A DNA stretch of 64,000 bases, taken from assembly GCA_020354575.1 (NCBI GenBank), contig CP070649.1, positions 1,439,225 through 1,503,224 on the forward strand, given 5' to 3'. This document shows positions 16,836 to 25,209 of the stretch, piece by piece. Source of the DNA: Candidatus Bathyarchaeota archaeon (GTDB lineage Archaea > Thermoproteota > Bathyarchaeia > Bathyarchaeales > SOJC01). Position 1 is the stretch's first letter. Each line of letters starts with the position of its first letter. The notes below the pieces were generated by a model, which searched no databases, was not told the DNA's origin, and saw only the letters and a program-made list of their open reading frames with translations. The position numbers were made by a program, and so were the translations under genes.

Positions 16836-18659
16836 TTGGCTTCTCTGAAAAGTTTGGAATATTCAATTGAGAGGGCGATTAAGTACTATTCCTCTCTATT
16901 TGTTCTACCATCCTATCGGAGGATTGCACTTTTCACCTTTTTGTTGTGCTTAGGAGGTGGCATCTTTGCAGTGTTTTTACTTTTGCGGGCGTCCATAATT
17001 CTGGCTATACAATTCGGTTTGCTACTCTTTTCGTTATCGACGATTTCTGATTTGCTTATAAGACAAGTTCTCATGCGATCTGATCCGGTCTATAATTCAA
17101 GACGTTGTGCTGCTCTTTCAATGTTCTCAATTCTTTTGTGGTTCGGCTTCTTAATTATTGGATCTTTACTTACTCGAATTTCTAATTTTTCATGGATTTT
17201 TTGGATAGATCTCTTTCTAATCGGATTTGGAGCTATTTGCATTCTGCGTATGATTGTGCTTTTTTCAACTTCCTTTCCTTCTTTTTGGAGGATGGTTACC
17301 TCATCTCTTGTGCAGCCTATCGCCTGCCTTTTACCCATGTACTATGTTCCCCTCTATCTAACTTACTCCCTTGATCTGATTTCCTTAGTCTATTTTGTCT
17401 TTGCCATTCCCATAACAATTTTCATCGCTTCTTTATTCGTTAATCAAGTGAACAACGTTGGTATGAAAGCTCTTCATACACCAACGACCAGAATCCTACG
17501 AGCTTTTCTAGCTAATTGGATGGAGAACTTGAACATCCCGATTGAGACTCTTTTTGAGCGCTTTGGACTAGAGAAAACTATTAACTTCTCTCTTCTCGCC
17601 TTCAAAGCTAAAAACCGTATCAAATCAGTGATTGTAATACCCGCATTTCATCCAGGTCCCTTCAAAAATGTTGGAAGTAGTCTTCTTCCTTTCATAATCC
17701 AAGAGGCACTGGAAAAAAAGTTTAATTGTGTTGCAGCAGTTCCACATGGCTTATTTGGGCATGAATTTGATCTTTCATCTCAGAAACAAAACCAGAAAGT
17801 ATTAAGAAAGATCTTATCCTCCACGGACTTTTCCCAAACCAGTTCTAAAGCAACATGCTTCATACGAACACAGATCGGTGTCGCCAGCGCAAGCTGTCAG
17901 AAACTAGGAGATTGTGCGGTTCTCATTTTAACCTTGGCGCCTGAAACAACCGAAGATTTTCCCCAAGAAGTGGGTGATTTCATTCTTGAGAAGGCGTCTC
18001 AACTCGGATTCAAGCATGCTATAATAATCAACGCACACAACAGTATTGATAGCCCCTTTAATATGAACGACGCTGTGGAGCCCTTGAAGGTCGCTGCCTT
18101 CGACGTCTTAGAAAAGTCATCCAAGTTGAAGCCCCATCCTTTTCATGTCGGAGTGGCAAAGGTTTCACCGAAGGAATTTAGCTTAGAAGATGGAATGGGA
18201 CTCGGTGGTATCCACGTCCTAGTAGTGAAAGTTAGTGAACAGACTAGTGCATATGTAACTATCGATGGCAACAACATGATTTCCGGATTGAGGGAGAAGA
18301 TTCTAGATAGCATAAAGGAATTGGGAATTGAAATTGGTGAGGTGCTTACCACAGACACGCACGCTGTCAACGCTATAACTACAACGACGCGAGGGTACCA
18401 CCCTTTGGGAGAAACAATTCCTCATGAAACACTGAATAACCATATCCTTTCCGGGATCAAAGATGCATTAAACAATATGGAACCAGCATCAACTGCTTGG
18501 CAGACGGGAGAAGCTGCCAACGTGAAGGTAATCGGAGAAGGACAAATTAAAGAGCTATCATGGTTAGCAGATAAAGCCCTACGAAAAGCTAAGAATATTG
18601 CTGCTCCTCTCTTCACAGTTGCTGGTTTGCTTCTAATAACGTTGCTAATTATTTTTTAA
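16836..18659 (+). CDS. DUF2070 multi-pass membrane protein
   Basis: 607 residues, typical of the archaeal DUF2070 family. The first 210 residues hold six or so transmembrane helices; one more closes the C-terminus (PLFTVAGLLLITLLIIF). The soluble middle has conserved polar motifs IPAFHPGPFKNVGSS, HGLFGHEFD, IIINAHNSI and GMGLGGIHV that look like a metal or phosphate site. Start is TTG 16836 with GGAG upstream; an in-frame ATG at 16818 runs into a stop. Function is unknown. Confidence 0.8.
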   Translation: MASLKSLEYSIERAIKYYSSLFVLPSYRRIALFTFLLCLGGGIFAVFLLLRASIILAIQFGLLLFSLSTISDLLIRQVLMRSDPVYNSRRCAALSMFSILLWFGFLIIGSLLTRISNFSWIFWIDLFLIGFGAICILRMIVLFSTSFPSFWRMVTSSLVQPIACLLPMYYVPLYLTYSLDLISLVYFVFAIPITIFIASLFVNQVNNVGMKALHTPTTRILRAFLANWMENLNIPIETLFERFGLEKTINFSLLAFKAKNRIKSVIVIPAFHPGPFKNVGSSLLPFIIQEALEKKFNCVAAVPHGLFGHEFDLSSQKQNQKVLRKILSSTDFSQTSSKATCFIRTQIGVASASCQKLGDCAVLILTLAPETTEDFPQEVGDFILEKASQLGFKHAIIINAHNSIDSPFNMNDAVEPLKVAAFDVLEKSSKLKPHPFHVGVAKVSPKEFSLEDGMGLGGIHVLVVKVSEQTSAYVTIDGNNMISGLREKILDSIKELGIEIGEVLTTDTHAVNAITTTTRGYHPLGETIPHETLNNHILSGIKDALNNMEPASTAWQTGEAANVKVIGEGQIKELSWLADKALRKAKNIAAPLFTVAGLLLITLLIIF

Positions 18660-19622
18660 TCAGGTTATATTGCACTTCTTGAGTAGCTGATTCCAGCGTT
18701 TGTCAGTTATATTCTGAATTTCATCTATCACATTGCGAAATCCTGGTTTAAACAAATGTCCAAAGCGGCGTTGAACCTCTAAATACTCCTTCACAGGTTT
18801 TTTGCGCTCTGGTTTTAATGCCACAACTTTGCTTTGAGGAGATAAACTATACTCACCATACTTCGCCTCCCATAGCGGGAATACGCAAGTTTCCACAGCT
18901 AACCGTGAAATTTCTATAGTTTTACTGGTATGATAGCGCCAGCCTCGAGGGCATGGTGCAAAAACATGCAAAAAGGCAGGGCCCTTTACCTCTAAGCCTC
19001 TACGCGTTTTTATAATCAGGTCTTGCCAAAAAGAAATTGAAGCTGTTGCAACGTAGGGGATTTCATGAGCTACCATAATGTTCGCTATTGGCTTCTTGAA
19101 TTGCGGTTTGCCGGGAATTACTTTGCCCCCCGGTGATGTGGTTGTTGAAGCACCATGAGGAGTACCGCCGCTTCTTTGTATGCCAGTGTTCATATAGGCT
19201 TCATTATCATAAAGAACATATAAGAAGTCATGGCCACGCTCTGCTGCACCAGATAATGCTTGTAAGCCAATGTCAAAAGTACCTCCATCACCAGCGAAGG
19301 CTATAACATCAACATTTTTATGTTCAAGCTTTCCTTTCCTTTTCAACACTTTTAAAGCTGCTTCGATGCCAGAAGCATTGGCTGCAACATTTTCAAAAGC
19401 GGTGTGAATCCATGGAACTTTCCACGCCGTATATGGATATATCGTGGAAACAACCTCCATACATCCAGTTGCATTCGTTACAATTGTGGGTCCCCGCGTG
19501 GCCTTCATGATCTGACGCAAAGCGATAGCTGGGCCACATCCTGCACATGCTCGATGCCCAGACGTAAAGAGATCCGGTTTCTCAACAATCTCTCTTGCTG
19601 TAAATTTCCAAGGTGCTGTCAA
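18660..19622 (-). CDS. porB: Pyruvate:ferredoxin oxidoreductase beta subunit
   Basis: 320 residues. Carries the thiamine diphosphate site (GDGGTFDIGLQALSGA, then YDNEAYMNTGIQRSG) and the cysteines of an Fe-S cluster (HRACAGCGPA near residue 24, plus NATGCMEVV). With alpha, gamma and delta it oxidises pyruvate to acetyl-CoA, reducing ferredoxin, or runs in reverse. Start is TTG 19622, preceded by AGGAGG. Last gene of the minus-strand por operon. Confidence 0.95.
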   Translation of the reverse strand: MTAPWKFTAREIVEKPDLFTSGHRACAGCGPAIALRQIMKATRGPTIVTNATGCMEVVSTIYPYTAWKVPWIHTAFENVAANASGIEAALKVLKRKGKLEHKNVDVIAFAGDGGTFDIGLQALSGAAERGHDFLYVLYDNEAYMNTGIQRSGGTPHGASTTTSPGGKVIPGKPQFKKPIANIMVAHEIPYVATASISFWQDLIIKTRRGLEVKGPAFLHVFAPCPRGWRYHTSKTIEISRLAVETCVFPLWEAKYGEYSLSPQSKVVALKPERKKPVKEYLEVQRRFGHLFKPGFRNVIDEIQNITDKRWNQLLKKCNIT

Positions 19623-19634
19623 ATCTCTTTCCTC

Positions 19635-20864
19635 CTATTCTCGAACTCCCGCGAAACGCACATCCTCAACAACTCGCTCAGTTTTAAGGATTGCCTGCAA
19701 ATCTCTATATATGCCCAATATGGCATTTTGGGGCATGTCCCTTCCTCCTAAGCCAAATATGTAATTGACAACAAATGGTGTTGAATGAGTACCATAGAGC
19801 ACATGACGAATCTCATGAAAAACTGGTCCTCCATGACCACCAAAGCTATTACTTCGATCCATCACGGCTAGCGCTTTCACTCCCTCTAGCGCCTTTTTAA
19901 TATCTGAAAAGGGAAGAGGCCTAAGAGTTCGAAGCCGTAGTATTCCGGCTTTTACCCCTTGTTCACGAAGTTGGTCTACAACAGTTTTAATCGTTCCTGC
20001 AGTAGAGCCAACACACACCGTCGCAATTTCTGCATCTTCAAGATGATAGGTTTCGATGAGACCATTTCCATATTTGCGCCCGCTTGTTTCCGCGAATTCA
20101 TTGTGAACTTGGCGGATTATTCGAAGAGCCTCTCGCATTGCTTCTTCTTGTTGTCTTTTATGCTCAAAATAATAATCATAAAGAGCTAAAGGACCGATAG
20201 TAATTGGATTCTTCGGATCGAGCTTGAAGGGCACCTTTTCACCTTCATGCCCCAAAACCAATGGAATCTGTCTATCACCTATAAATTCCTGCACGGCTTC
20301 ATTTGGCAAGGTCTTTACATTTTCTAGGGTATGGCTAAGGAAGAAGGCATCGAGACAAACCATTACTGGGAGGAGCACATCTGGATGTTCAGCTATTCGA
20401 AAGGCTTGAATAATGGAATCGTAAGCTTCTTGCGAGTTTTCTACGTAAATCTGTATCCATCCACTGTCTCGCTCTGCCATGCTGTCAGAGTGGTCGCAGT
20501 GTATATTGATGGGTGCAGATAATGCTCTATTAGCAATCGCCATTACTATAGGTGCCCTACATCCCGATGTAACATATAGTATTTCATGCATTAAGGCAAG
20601 ACCTGCTGATGCTGACGCTGTAAAAGTTCTTGCTCCAGTGGCAGAAGCTGTCAAGCATGCGCTGAGAGCGCTGTGTTCTGATTCTGTGCACACAAATTCA
20701 GTTTCTACCTCTCCGTCTGCTATATATTCGCTGAATTTTTCCACGATTATGGTTTGCGGGGTTATAGGGTACGCTGCTACTACATCAACATCCGATTGTT
20801 TAACTGCGAGAGCTACTGCTTCATCGCCATTTAATGCCAAAGTATTCTGCTTAATAGTCGTCAT
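19635..20864 (-). CDS. porA: Pyruvate:ferredoxin oxidoreductase alpha subunit
   Basis: 409 residues. The N-terminal pyrimidine-binding domain shows AAYPITPQT and the conserved TESEHSALSACLTASA. SADHSDSMAERDSGW-like text (HCDHSDSMAERDSGW) follows, as in PorA rather than KorA. The C-terminal transketolase-like domain starts near residue 260. GGAGG at the end of porD serves as its ribosome site, with porA starting immediately after the porD stop. Confidence 0.95.
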   Translation of the reverse strand: MTTIKQNTLALNGDEAVALAVKQSDVDVVAAYPITPQTIIVEKFSEYIADGEVETEFVCTESEHSALSACLTASATGARTFTASASAGLALMHEILYVTSGCRAPIVMAIANRALSAPINIHCDHSDSMAERDSGWIQIYVENSQEAYDSIIQAFRIAEHPDVLLPVMVCLDAFFLSHTLENVKTLPNEAVQEFIGDRQIPLVLGHEGEKVPFKLDPKNPITIGPLALYDYYFEHKRQQEEAMREALRIIRQVHNEFAETSGRKYGNGLIETYHLEDAEIATVCVGSTAGTIKTVVDQLREQGVKAGILRLRTLRPLPFSDIKKALEGVKALAVMDRSNSFGGHGGPVFHEIRHVLYGTHSTPFVVNYIFGLGGRDMPQNAILGIYRDLQAILKTERVVEDVRFAGVRE

Positions 20865-21155
20865 TTATACCTCCTCCCCTTCTCTTACCATCTGTATTGC
20901 ATCCACAGGGCATTCATTAGCGCATATGCCACAACCTTTGCAAAAGGCATAAGCAAACTCGATGTTTTCGGTTTCTGCATTCCATTTAATAGCCCCATCA
21001 GGACAGACCATTGGGCAAAGTAAACATTTAGTGCACTTGTTCGAATCATGAATCGGTCTGAAGGTTCTCCAGTCTCCTGTTTGGTATTCTGTGGATGGTC
21101 TCCAGCAAACTCCAGCTATCGGGATTTCTTTCCATCCACTAGCCTTCTGCCCCAC
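20865..21155 (-). CDS. porD: Pyruvate:ferredoxin oxidoreductase delta subunit (ferredoxin)
   Basis: 96 residues. Two complete [4Fe-4S] motifs are visible: CTKCLLCPMVCP and CKGCGICANECP. It relays electrons from the catalytic beta subunit to external ferredoxin. An N-terminal extension of about 35 residues (IPIAGVCWRPSTEYQTGDWR) is the usual PorD type. The start overlaps the end of porC by 17 bases. Confidence 0.95.
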   Translation of the reverse strand: MGQKASGWKEIPIAGVCWRPSTEYQTGDWRTFRPIHDSNKCTKCLLCPMVCPDGAIKWNAETENIEFAYAFCKGCGICANECPVDAIQMVREGEEV

Positions 21156-21711
21156 TCTCTCTTGCCTCCTTGTAGGCTTTTTCTATCACAGCAATATTTC
21201 TTTCCGCCAATTCGGATCGAAAACGTTCTCTAACAACCCTTTCAATACTTTCTAATCTTACCAAAGAAGCTGCACGAGTTGCAGCGCCAAGCATGGCAGT
21301 ATTAGTTATTGGAACATTTAATATCTGGATGGCGATGTCAGTTGCTGGAACTGTCCAAACTTTTTGAGATTTAACACATAATTTTCTCTTAAGCTTCATA
21401 GGGCTTTCTTCACTGTTAATGACTAATATCCCATCTTCAGTTAACCCAGTGGCGACACTGACCGTTTTTAAGAGCGTAGGGTCGAGTACGACCGCCAAAT
21501 TGGGATGGTAGATAGAACAATGTAGATTAATGGGCTTATTGCTGATTCGCGTGTAAGCGGCTAGAGGAGCACCCATACGTTCAGGACCAAATTCAGGGAA
21601 AGACTGGACATGTTTTCCTTCGAGAATCGCAGCTTTTGCTAGGAGTTCGCTGGCGGTCCATGCACCTTGACCGCCTCTGCCATGCCATCGAATTTCTTGA
21701 AACAATGACAC
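21139..21711 (-). CDS. porC: Pyruvate:ferredoxin oxidoreductase gamma subunit
   Basis: 190 residues of the gamma family: WHGRGGQGAWTASELLAKAA at the N-terminus, then the conserved FPEFGPERMGAP. Structural subunit of the four-subunit enzyme. Start is GTG 21711 with GAGG 8 bases upstream. First gene of the por operon, whose order gamma-delta-alpha-beta is standard in archaea. Confidence 0.95.
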   Translation of the reverse strand: MSLFQEIRWHGRGGQGAWTASELLAKAAILEGKHVQSFPEFGPERMGAPLAAYTRISNKPINLHCSIYHPNLAVVLDPTLLKTVSVATGLTEDGILVINSEESPMKLKRKLCVKSQKVWTVPATDIAIQILNVPITNTAMLGAATRAASLVRLESIERVVRERFRSELAERNIAVIEKAYKEARESGAEG

Positions 21712-21749
21712 TGTATGTTCCTCGAATCTTTCGTTCTACATTTGAATAG

Positions 21750-21760
21750 TTAAATATACA
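21750..21760 (-). promoter_or_regulatory. TATA box of the por operon
   Basis: On the minus strand TGTATATTTAA lies about 40 bases before the porC GTG, giving an expected transcription start near 21725 and a short leader that contains GAGG. The 223-base gap to korD holds the opposite promoter, whose TATA box is less clear (perhaps CAATATTTG near 21862). Confidence 0.55.
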
Positions 21761-21934
21761 CGTTTCTCTAAACTCCCCCGCGTAGATGCAAGGATACACA
21801 CTGAACTGATCTAAATTCAATCCGCTAGCCCCTCGTTTTGCGAAACCCTTTTCCCTTCCAACAATATTTGTACTCCAAGAGCTTGAAATAAGAGCCATAC
21901 ATTAAGGCTAAAACATCAAAGGATGCATTTCAGA

Positions 21935-22168
21935 ATGGGCAAAATAAAGATCGACGAAAAAGCCTGCAAAGGCTGTAAGCTTTGCGTGGACGCATGTCCG
22001 TTCCGCCTAATTTCTACTTCGGAACGAATCAATCCCAAAGGATATTATTCTGCTGAGTTCGTTGATCCAGAAGAAAAATGCACAGGATGCACTTTGTGTG
22101 CTATCATGTGCCCCGATGTTGCCATAGAAGTATATAGAAAAAAACCAAGAATTGGAGAAAGAAAATGA
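21935..22168 (+). CDS. korD: 2-oxoacid:ferredoxin oxidoreductase delta subunit (KorD-like)
   Basis: 77 residues with two [4Fe-4S] motifs, CKGCKLCVDACP and CTGCTLCAIMCP. It is the ferredoxin-like electron relay of the second four-subunit oxidoreductase. AAAGGA lies 11 bases before ATG 21935; an ATG at 21923 overlaps that site and is less likely. The stop overlaps the korA start (ATGA). Confidence 0.9.
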   Translation: MGKIKIDEKACKGCKLCVDACPFRLISTSERINPKGYYSAEFVDPEEKCTGCTLCAIMCPDVAIEVYRKKPRIGERK

Positions 22169-23232
22169 TGAAAAAGAGCTTTATGACTGGAAATGAAGCG
22201 ATTGCTGAAGCAGCAGTTCAAGCGGATTGCAGACACTTTTTTGGTTATCCAATAACTCCCCAAAATGAGATCCCAGAATACATGTCAAGGCGTCTTCCCG
22301 AGGTTGGAGGTGTCTATCTTCAAGCAGAAAGTGAAATAGCTGCAATAAACATGCTCTTTGGAGCTGCAGGAGCGGGCGCAAGAGTTATGACCTCTTCATC
22401 AAGCCCTGGAATTAGTCTGATGCAGGAAGGCATCTCTTACATGGTAGGTGCTCAACTTCCATGTGTAATCGTTAATATTATGCGTGGAGGACCTGGTCTG
22501 GGTGGTATACAACCTTCTCAATCAGACTATTTCCAAGCGACTAAAGGTGGTGGTCATGGTGACTATCACTTGTTGGTATTAGCACCTCATACCGTTCAAG
22601 AGGCTGTCACACTTACAATGGAGGCATTCGATCTTGCTGATAAATATCGAAATCCTGTAATGGTTTTGGGCGATGGTTATATCGGACAGATGATGGAACC
22701 TGTTGAATTTGGAAGGAAAACCCGACAGTCAACACATCCCTTGAAAAGTTGGGCACTTACGGGTGCTAAAGGACGGCCTCCGAATTTAGTGAAAAGTCTT
22801 TATTTAAATCCTAAAGAATTGGAGGAACACAATCTAGAAATAAACAAAAAAATCCAAGACATGATTAAAAACGAGGTTCGCGTTGAGACCCTTTTAATAG
22901 ATGACGCTGAAATAATAATTGCTGCATATGGGACAGTTGCTCGCATTGCAAAAACGGCTATAAAAGTTCTACGTGAAAGAGGTCTTAAGATTGGAATGGT
23001 GCGACCCATTACTCTTTTTCCGTTCCCCTACGAAACTTTTGCGAAAATCTCTAAAAGAGCACAAAAGGTTTTGGTTGTCGAGATGAGTCTTGGGCAGATG
23101 GTAGAGGATGTTATGCTGGGCTTAAGTGGCCAAGGGTGTGTTCGCTTCTATGGACGAACTGGTGGCATGGTGCCAAGTTATGATGAAATAATTAATGAAA
23201 CAGAAAAATTCATCACGGAGGGAAAAGCATGA
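22165..23232 (+). CDS. korA: 2-oxoacid:ferredoxin oxidoreductase alpha subunit (KorA-like)
   Basis: 355 residues. It has GYPITPQNEIPE, the AESEIAAINMLFGAAGAGA motif and MRGGPGLGGIQPSQSDYFQ, which point to the KOR/VOR branch rather than POR. Substrate is probably 2-oxoglutarate, though branched-chain 2-oxoacids cannot be excluded. GGAG lies 7 bases before the ATG. It overlaps both korD and korB by 4 bases, so translation is coupled. Confidence 0.9.
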   Translation: MMKKSFMTGNEAIAEAAVQADCRHFFGYPITPQNEIPEYMSRRLPEVGGVYLQAESEIAAINMLFGAAGAGARVMTSSSSPGISLMQEGISYMVGAQLPCVIVNIMRGGPGLGGIQPSQSDYFQATKGGGHGDYHLLVLAPHTVQEAVTLTMEAFDLADKYRNPVMVLGDGYIGQMMEPVEFGRKTRQSTHPLKSWALTGAKGRPPNLVKSLYLNPKELEEHNLEINKKIQDMIKNEVRVETLLIDDAEIIIAAYGTVARIAKTAIKVLRERGLKIGMVRPITLFPFPYETFAKISKRAQKVLVVEMSLGQMVEDVMLGLSGQGCVRFYGRTGGMVPSYDEIINETEKFITEGKA

Positions 23233-23993
23233 GAATGCAAGGTAAATTTGAGAAGATTTTTGAAAGACCAAGGACACTTCGCTCAACAGCCACACATTAT
23301 TGTCCTGGCTGTGGTCACGGAATTGTAGCTCGTTTATTAGCAGAAGTAATCGATGAATTTAAAATTAGGGAAAAAACTGTAGGCGTTGCCCCAGTAGGTT
23401 GTTCAGTTCTACTTTATAACTATCTAGATATTGATATGTACGAAGCAGCGCATGGTCGTGCCCCAGCAGTTGCAACAGGCTGCAAAAGAGTAAATCCTGA
23501 ATCGATAGTTTTTACTTACCAGGGCGACGGTGACTTCGTCTCTATAGGAATTGCAGAGTCGATCCATGCCGCTGCTCGTGGGGAGAAAATCACAACAATA
23601 TTCATCAATAACGCTATTTATGGGATGACCGGAGGACAAATGGCGCCTACCACGCTAATTGGGCAGAAAACGACGACCTCTCCTAGAGGGAGAACCTCAG
23701 AAGAGGCAGGGTTTCCAATCAGAATGTCCGAGTTACTTGCGACGATTGATGGAGCAGCCTATATTGCACGAGTTAGCGTGAGTAACCCTAAGAACGTTAT
23801 ACAGGCCAAGAAAGCTATAAAAAAGGCGTTTGAAACGCAAATCAATGGGTTGGGTTACTCGATGGTAGAGGTTCTTTCGCATTGCCCCACTGATTGGCAT
23901 ATGACTCCATTGGAGTCAACGAAATGGGTTGAAGGGCATATGATGCCTTACTACCCTCTAAATGAATTCAAGGCTCCAAAGAGGCGTAACTAA
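23229..23993 (+). CDS. korB: 2-oxoacid:ferredoxin oxidoreductase beta subunit (KorB-like)
   Basis: 254 residues. It contains THYCPGCGHGI, the thiamine-diphosphate motif GDGDFVSIG with INNAIYGMTGGQ, and the KOR-type LIGQKTTTSPRGR. With korA, korC and korD it forms the full enzyme that couples acyl-CoA formation to ferredoxin reduction. It overlaps korA by 4 bases and korC by 1 base. Confidence 0.9.
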   Translation: MRMQGKFEKIFERPRTLRSTATHYCPGCGHGIVARLLAEVIDEFKIREKTVGVAPVGCSVLLYNYLDIDMYEAAHGRAPAVATGCKRVNPESIVFTYQGDGDFVSIGIAESIHAAARGEKITTIFINNAIYGMTGGQMAPTTLIGQKTTTSPRGRTSEEAGFPIRMSELLATIDGAAYIARVSVSNPKNVIQAKKAIKKAFETQINGLGYSMVEVLSHCPTDWHMTPLESTKWVEGHMMPYYPLNEFKAPKRRN

Positions 23994-24550
23994 TGGAGAA
24001 AGAAATCAGCAAACCATTATACACCAATTTAATCCTGGCCGGTTTTGGTGGTCAAGGATTAATGTTTATCGGGAAGCTCTTGGCGTATAGTGCAATGAAA
24101 ACTGGGAAATATGTCACTTGGATACCATCTTATGGCCCAGAAATGCGTGGAGGAACCGCCAACTGCACTGTAGTCATCTCAGATGAGGAAATAGGATCAC
24201 CAGTGATAACATCGCCACAAGCATTGATCATTATGAATAATCCTTCCTTGAAGATTTTTGAACCACGACTGCAACCACATGGAATACTGCTTTTCAATAG
24301 TTCTTTAATCACTCACCAAATCTCAAGAAAAGACATTTCCGCCATTTCCATACCTGCAAACGATATAGCAACCAAAGTTGGAGAGAAAAGAACTGCTAAT
24401 ATGGTGATGCTGGGAGCCTACATAGCCCGTACAATGGTTATCCCCAAAACAGCCATCTTCAGGGGTCTGGAAGAGTTCTTTGGAAAGAAAAAGCAATTCC
24501 TGAAAGCAAATAAACAAGCATTTGAAAGAGGTATGGAATACACCAGTTAG
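23993..24550 (+). CDS. korC: 2-oxoacid:ferredoxin oxidoreductase gamma subunit (KorC-like)
   Basis: 185 residues. LAGFGGQGLMFIGKLLAYSA and SYGPEMRGGTANCTVVIS are the gamma-subunit signatures, the latter typical of the KOR branch. Last gene of the plus-strand kor operon; its ATG overlaps the korB stop by one base. Confidence 0.9.
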   Translation: MEKEISKPLYTNLILAGFGGQGLMFIGKLLAYSAMKTGKYVTWIPSYGPEMRGGTANCTVVISDEEIGSPVITSPQALIIMNNPSLKIFEPRLQPHGILLFNSSLITHQISRKDISAISIPANDIATKVGEKRTANMVMLGAYIARTMVIPKTAIFRGLEEFFGKKKQFLKANKQAFERGMEYTS

Positions 24551-24697
24551 CAGGATTTTCGGTCCAGCATCAGCTATGGAACTTGAGAAAAATATAAGAG
24601 ACTGTCAGTAAATTTAATTGAACATAACTTACCTTTCGGAGATCAGAGAAATCATCTGCCATCTTGGGTCTCAAATTACTTGAAGAGGTAGGGAAAA

Positions 24698-25036
24698 ATG
24701 ACAGAAGAGAAACCTGCAGAACCAGATTCTGAAAAAAAAGAGAAACCTAAAGAGCTTGTAAAGACAAGCGAAAACGTTGTCCTCATCGGCCGAAAGCCAG
24801 TGATGAATTATGTAGTGGCCTGCCTGACTTTCTTTAATTCAGGTGAGAAAAACATTTGCGTCAAAGCCAGAGGACGGGCGATCAGCACGGCAGTCGACAC
24901 CGTCGAACTTCTGCGTCGCGCTTTCGTGAAAGACTTGAGCCTGAAGAACATCACTATCGGCACAGAAGAGGTACAAAGAGAAGAGGGAAGAAAAAGTAAC
25001 GTATCAACCATTGAAATAACCATGACGCGTCCATAG
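24698..25036 (+). CDS. albA: Alba chromatin / RNA-binding protein
   Basis: 112 residues. An acidic-basic tail of about 25 residues precedes the Alba fold: VVLIGRKPVMNYVVACLTFF contains the DNA-contacting lysine usually acetylated in Sulfolobus, then VKARGRAISTAVDTVELLRR and a C-terminal beta hairpin. Alba dimers coat DNA and RNA. GAGGTAGGG precedes the ATG. The N-terminal tail is longer than in most homologues. Confidence 0.95.
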   Translation: MTEEKPAEPDSEKKEKPKELVKTSENVVLIGRKPVMNYVVACLTFFNSGEKNICVKARGRAISTAVDTVELLRRAFVKDLSLKNITIGTEEVQREEGRKSNVSTIEITMTRP

Positions 25037-25080
25037 AACCTGAAGAGCTTCCCTCGGTTCAACACCTCCAGTGTCGGGTA

Positions 25081-25128
25081 TCAGGTCCCCGAACAACAAA
25101 AAAATCAGGACCTGACCCACTAATTTTT
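25081..25128 (+). terminator. Hairpin terminator after albA
   Basis: TCAGGTCC (25081-25088) and GGACCTGA (25108-25115) form an 8-bp stem with a 19-base A-rich loop; flanking GGG/CCC may extend it. TTTTT follows at 25124-25128. This fits transcription termination of albA. Stable hairpins are less usual for archaeal termination, so the T-run may be the active element. Confidence 0.5.
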
Positions 25129-25209
25129 CTACTTGAAAATAAGAAACAGATAGCTATAAGAATCGGTTTTCTACTATTGATTAAATCTTTGCAAAAAAGG
25201 CGAGATGGC

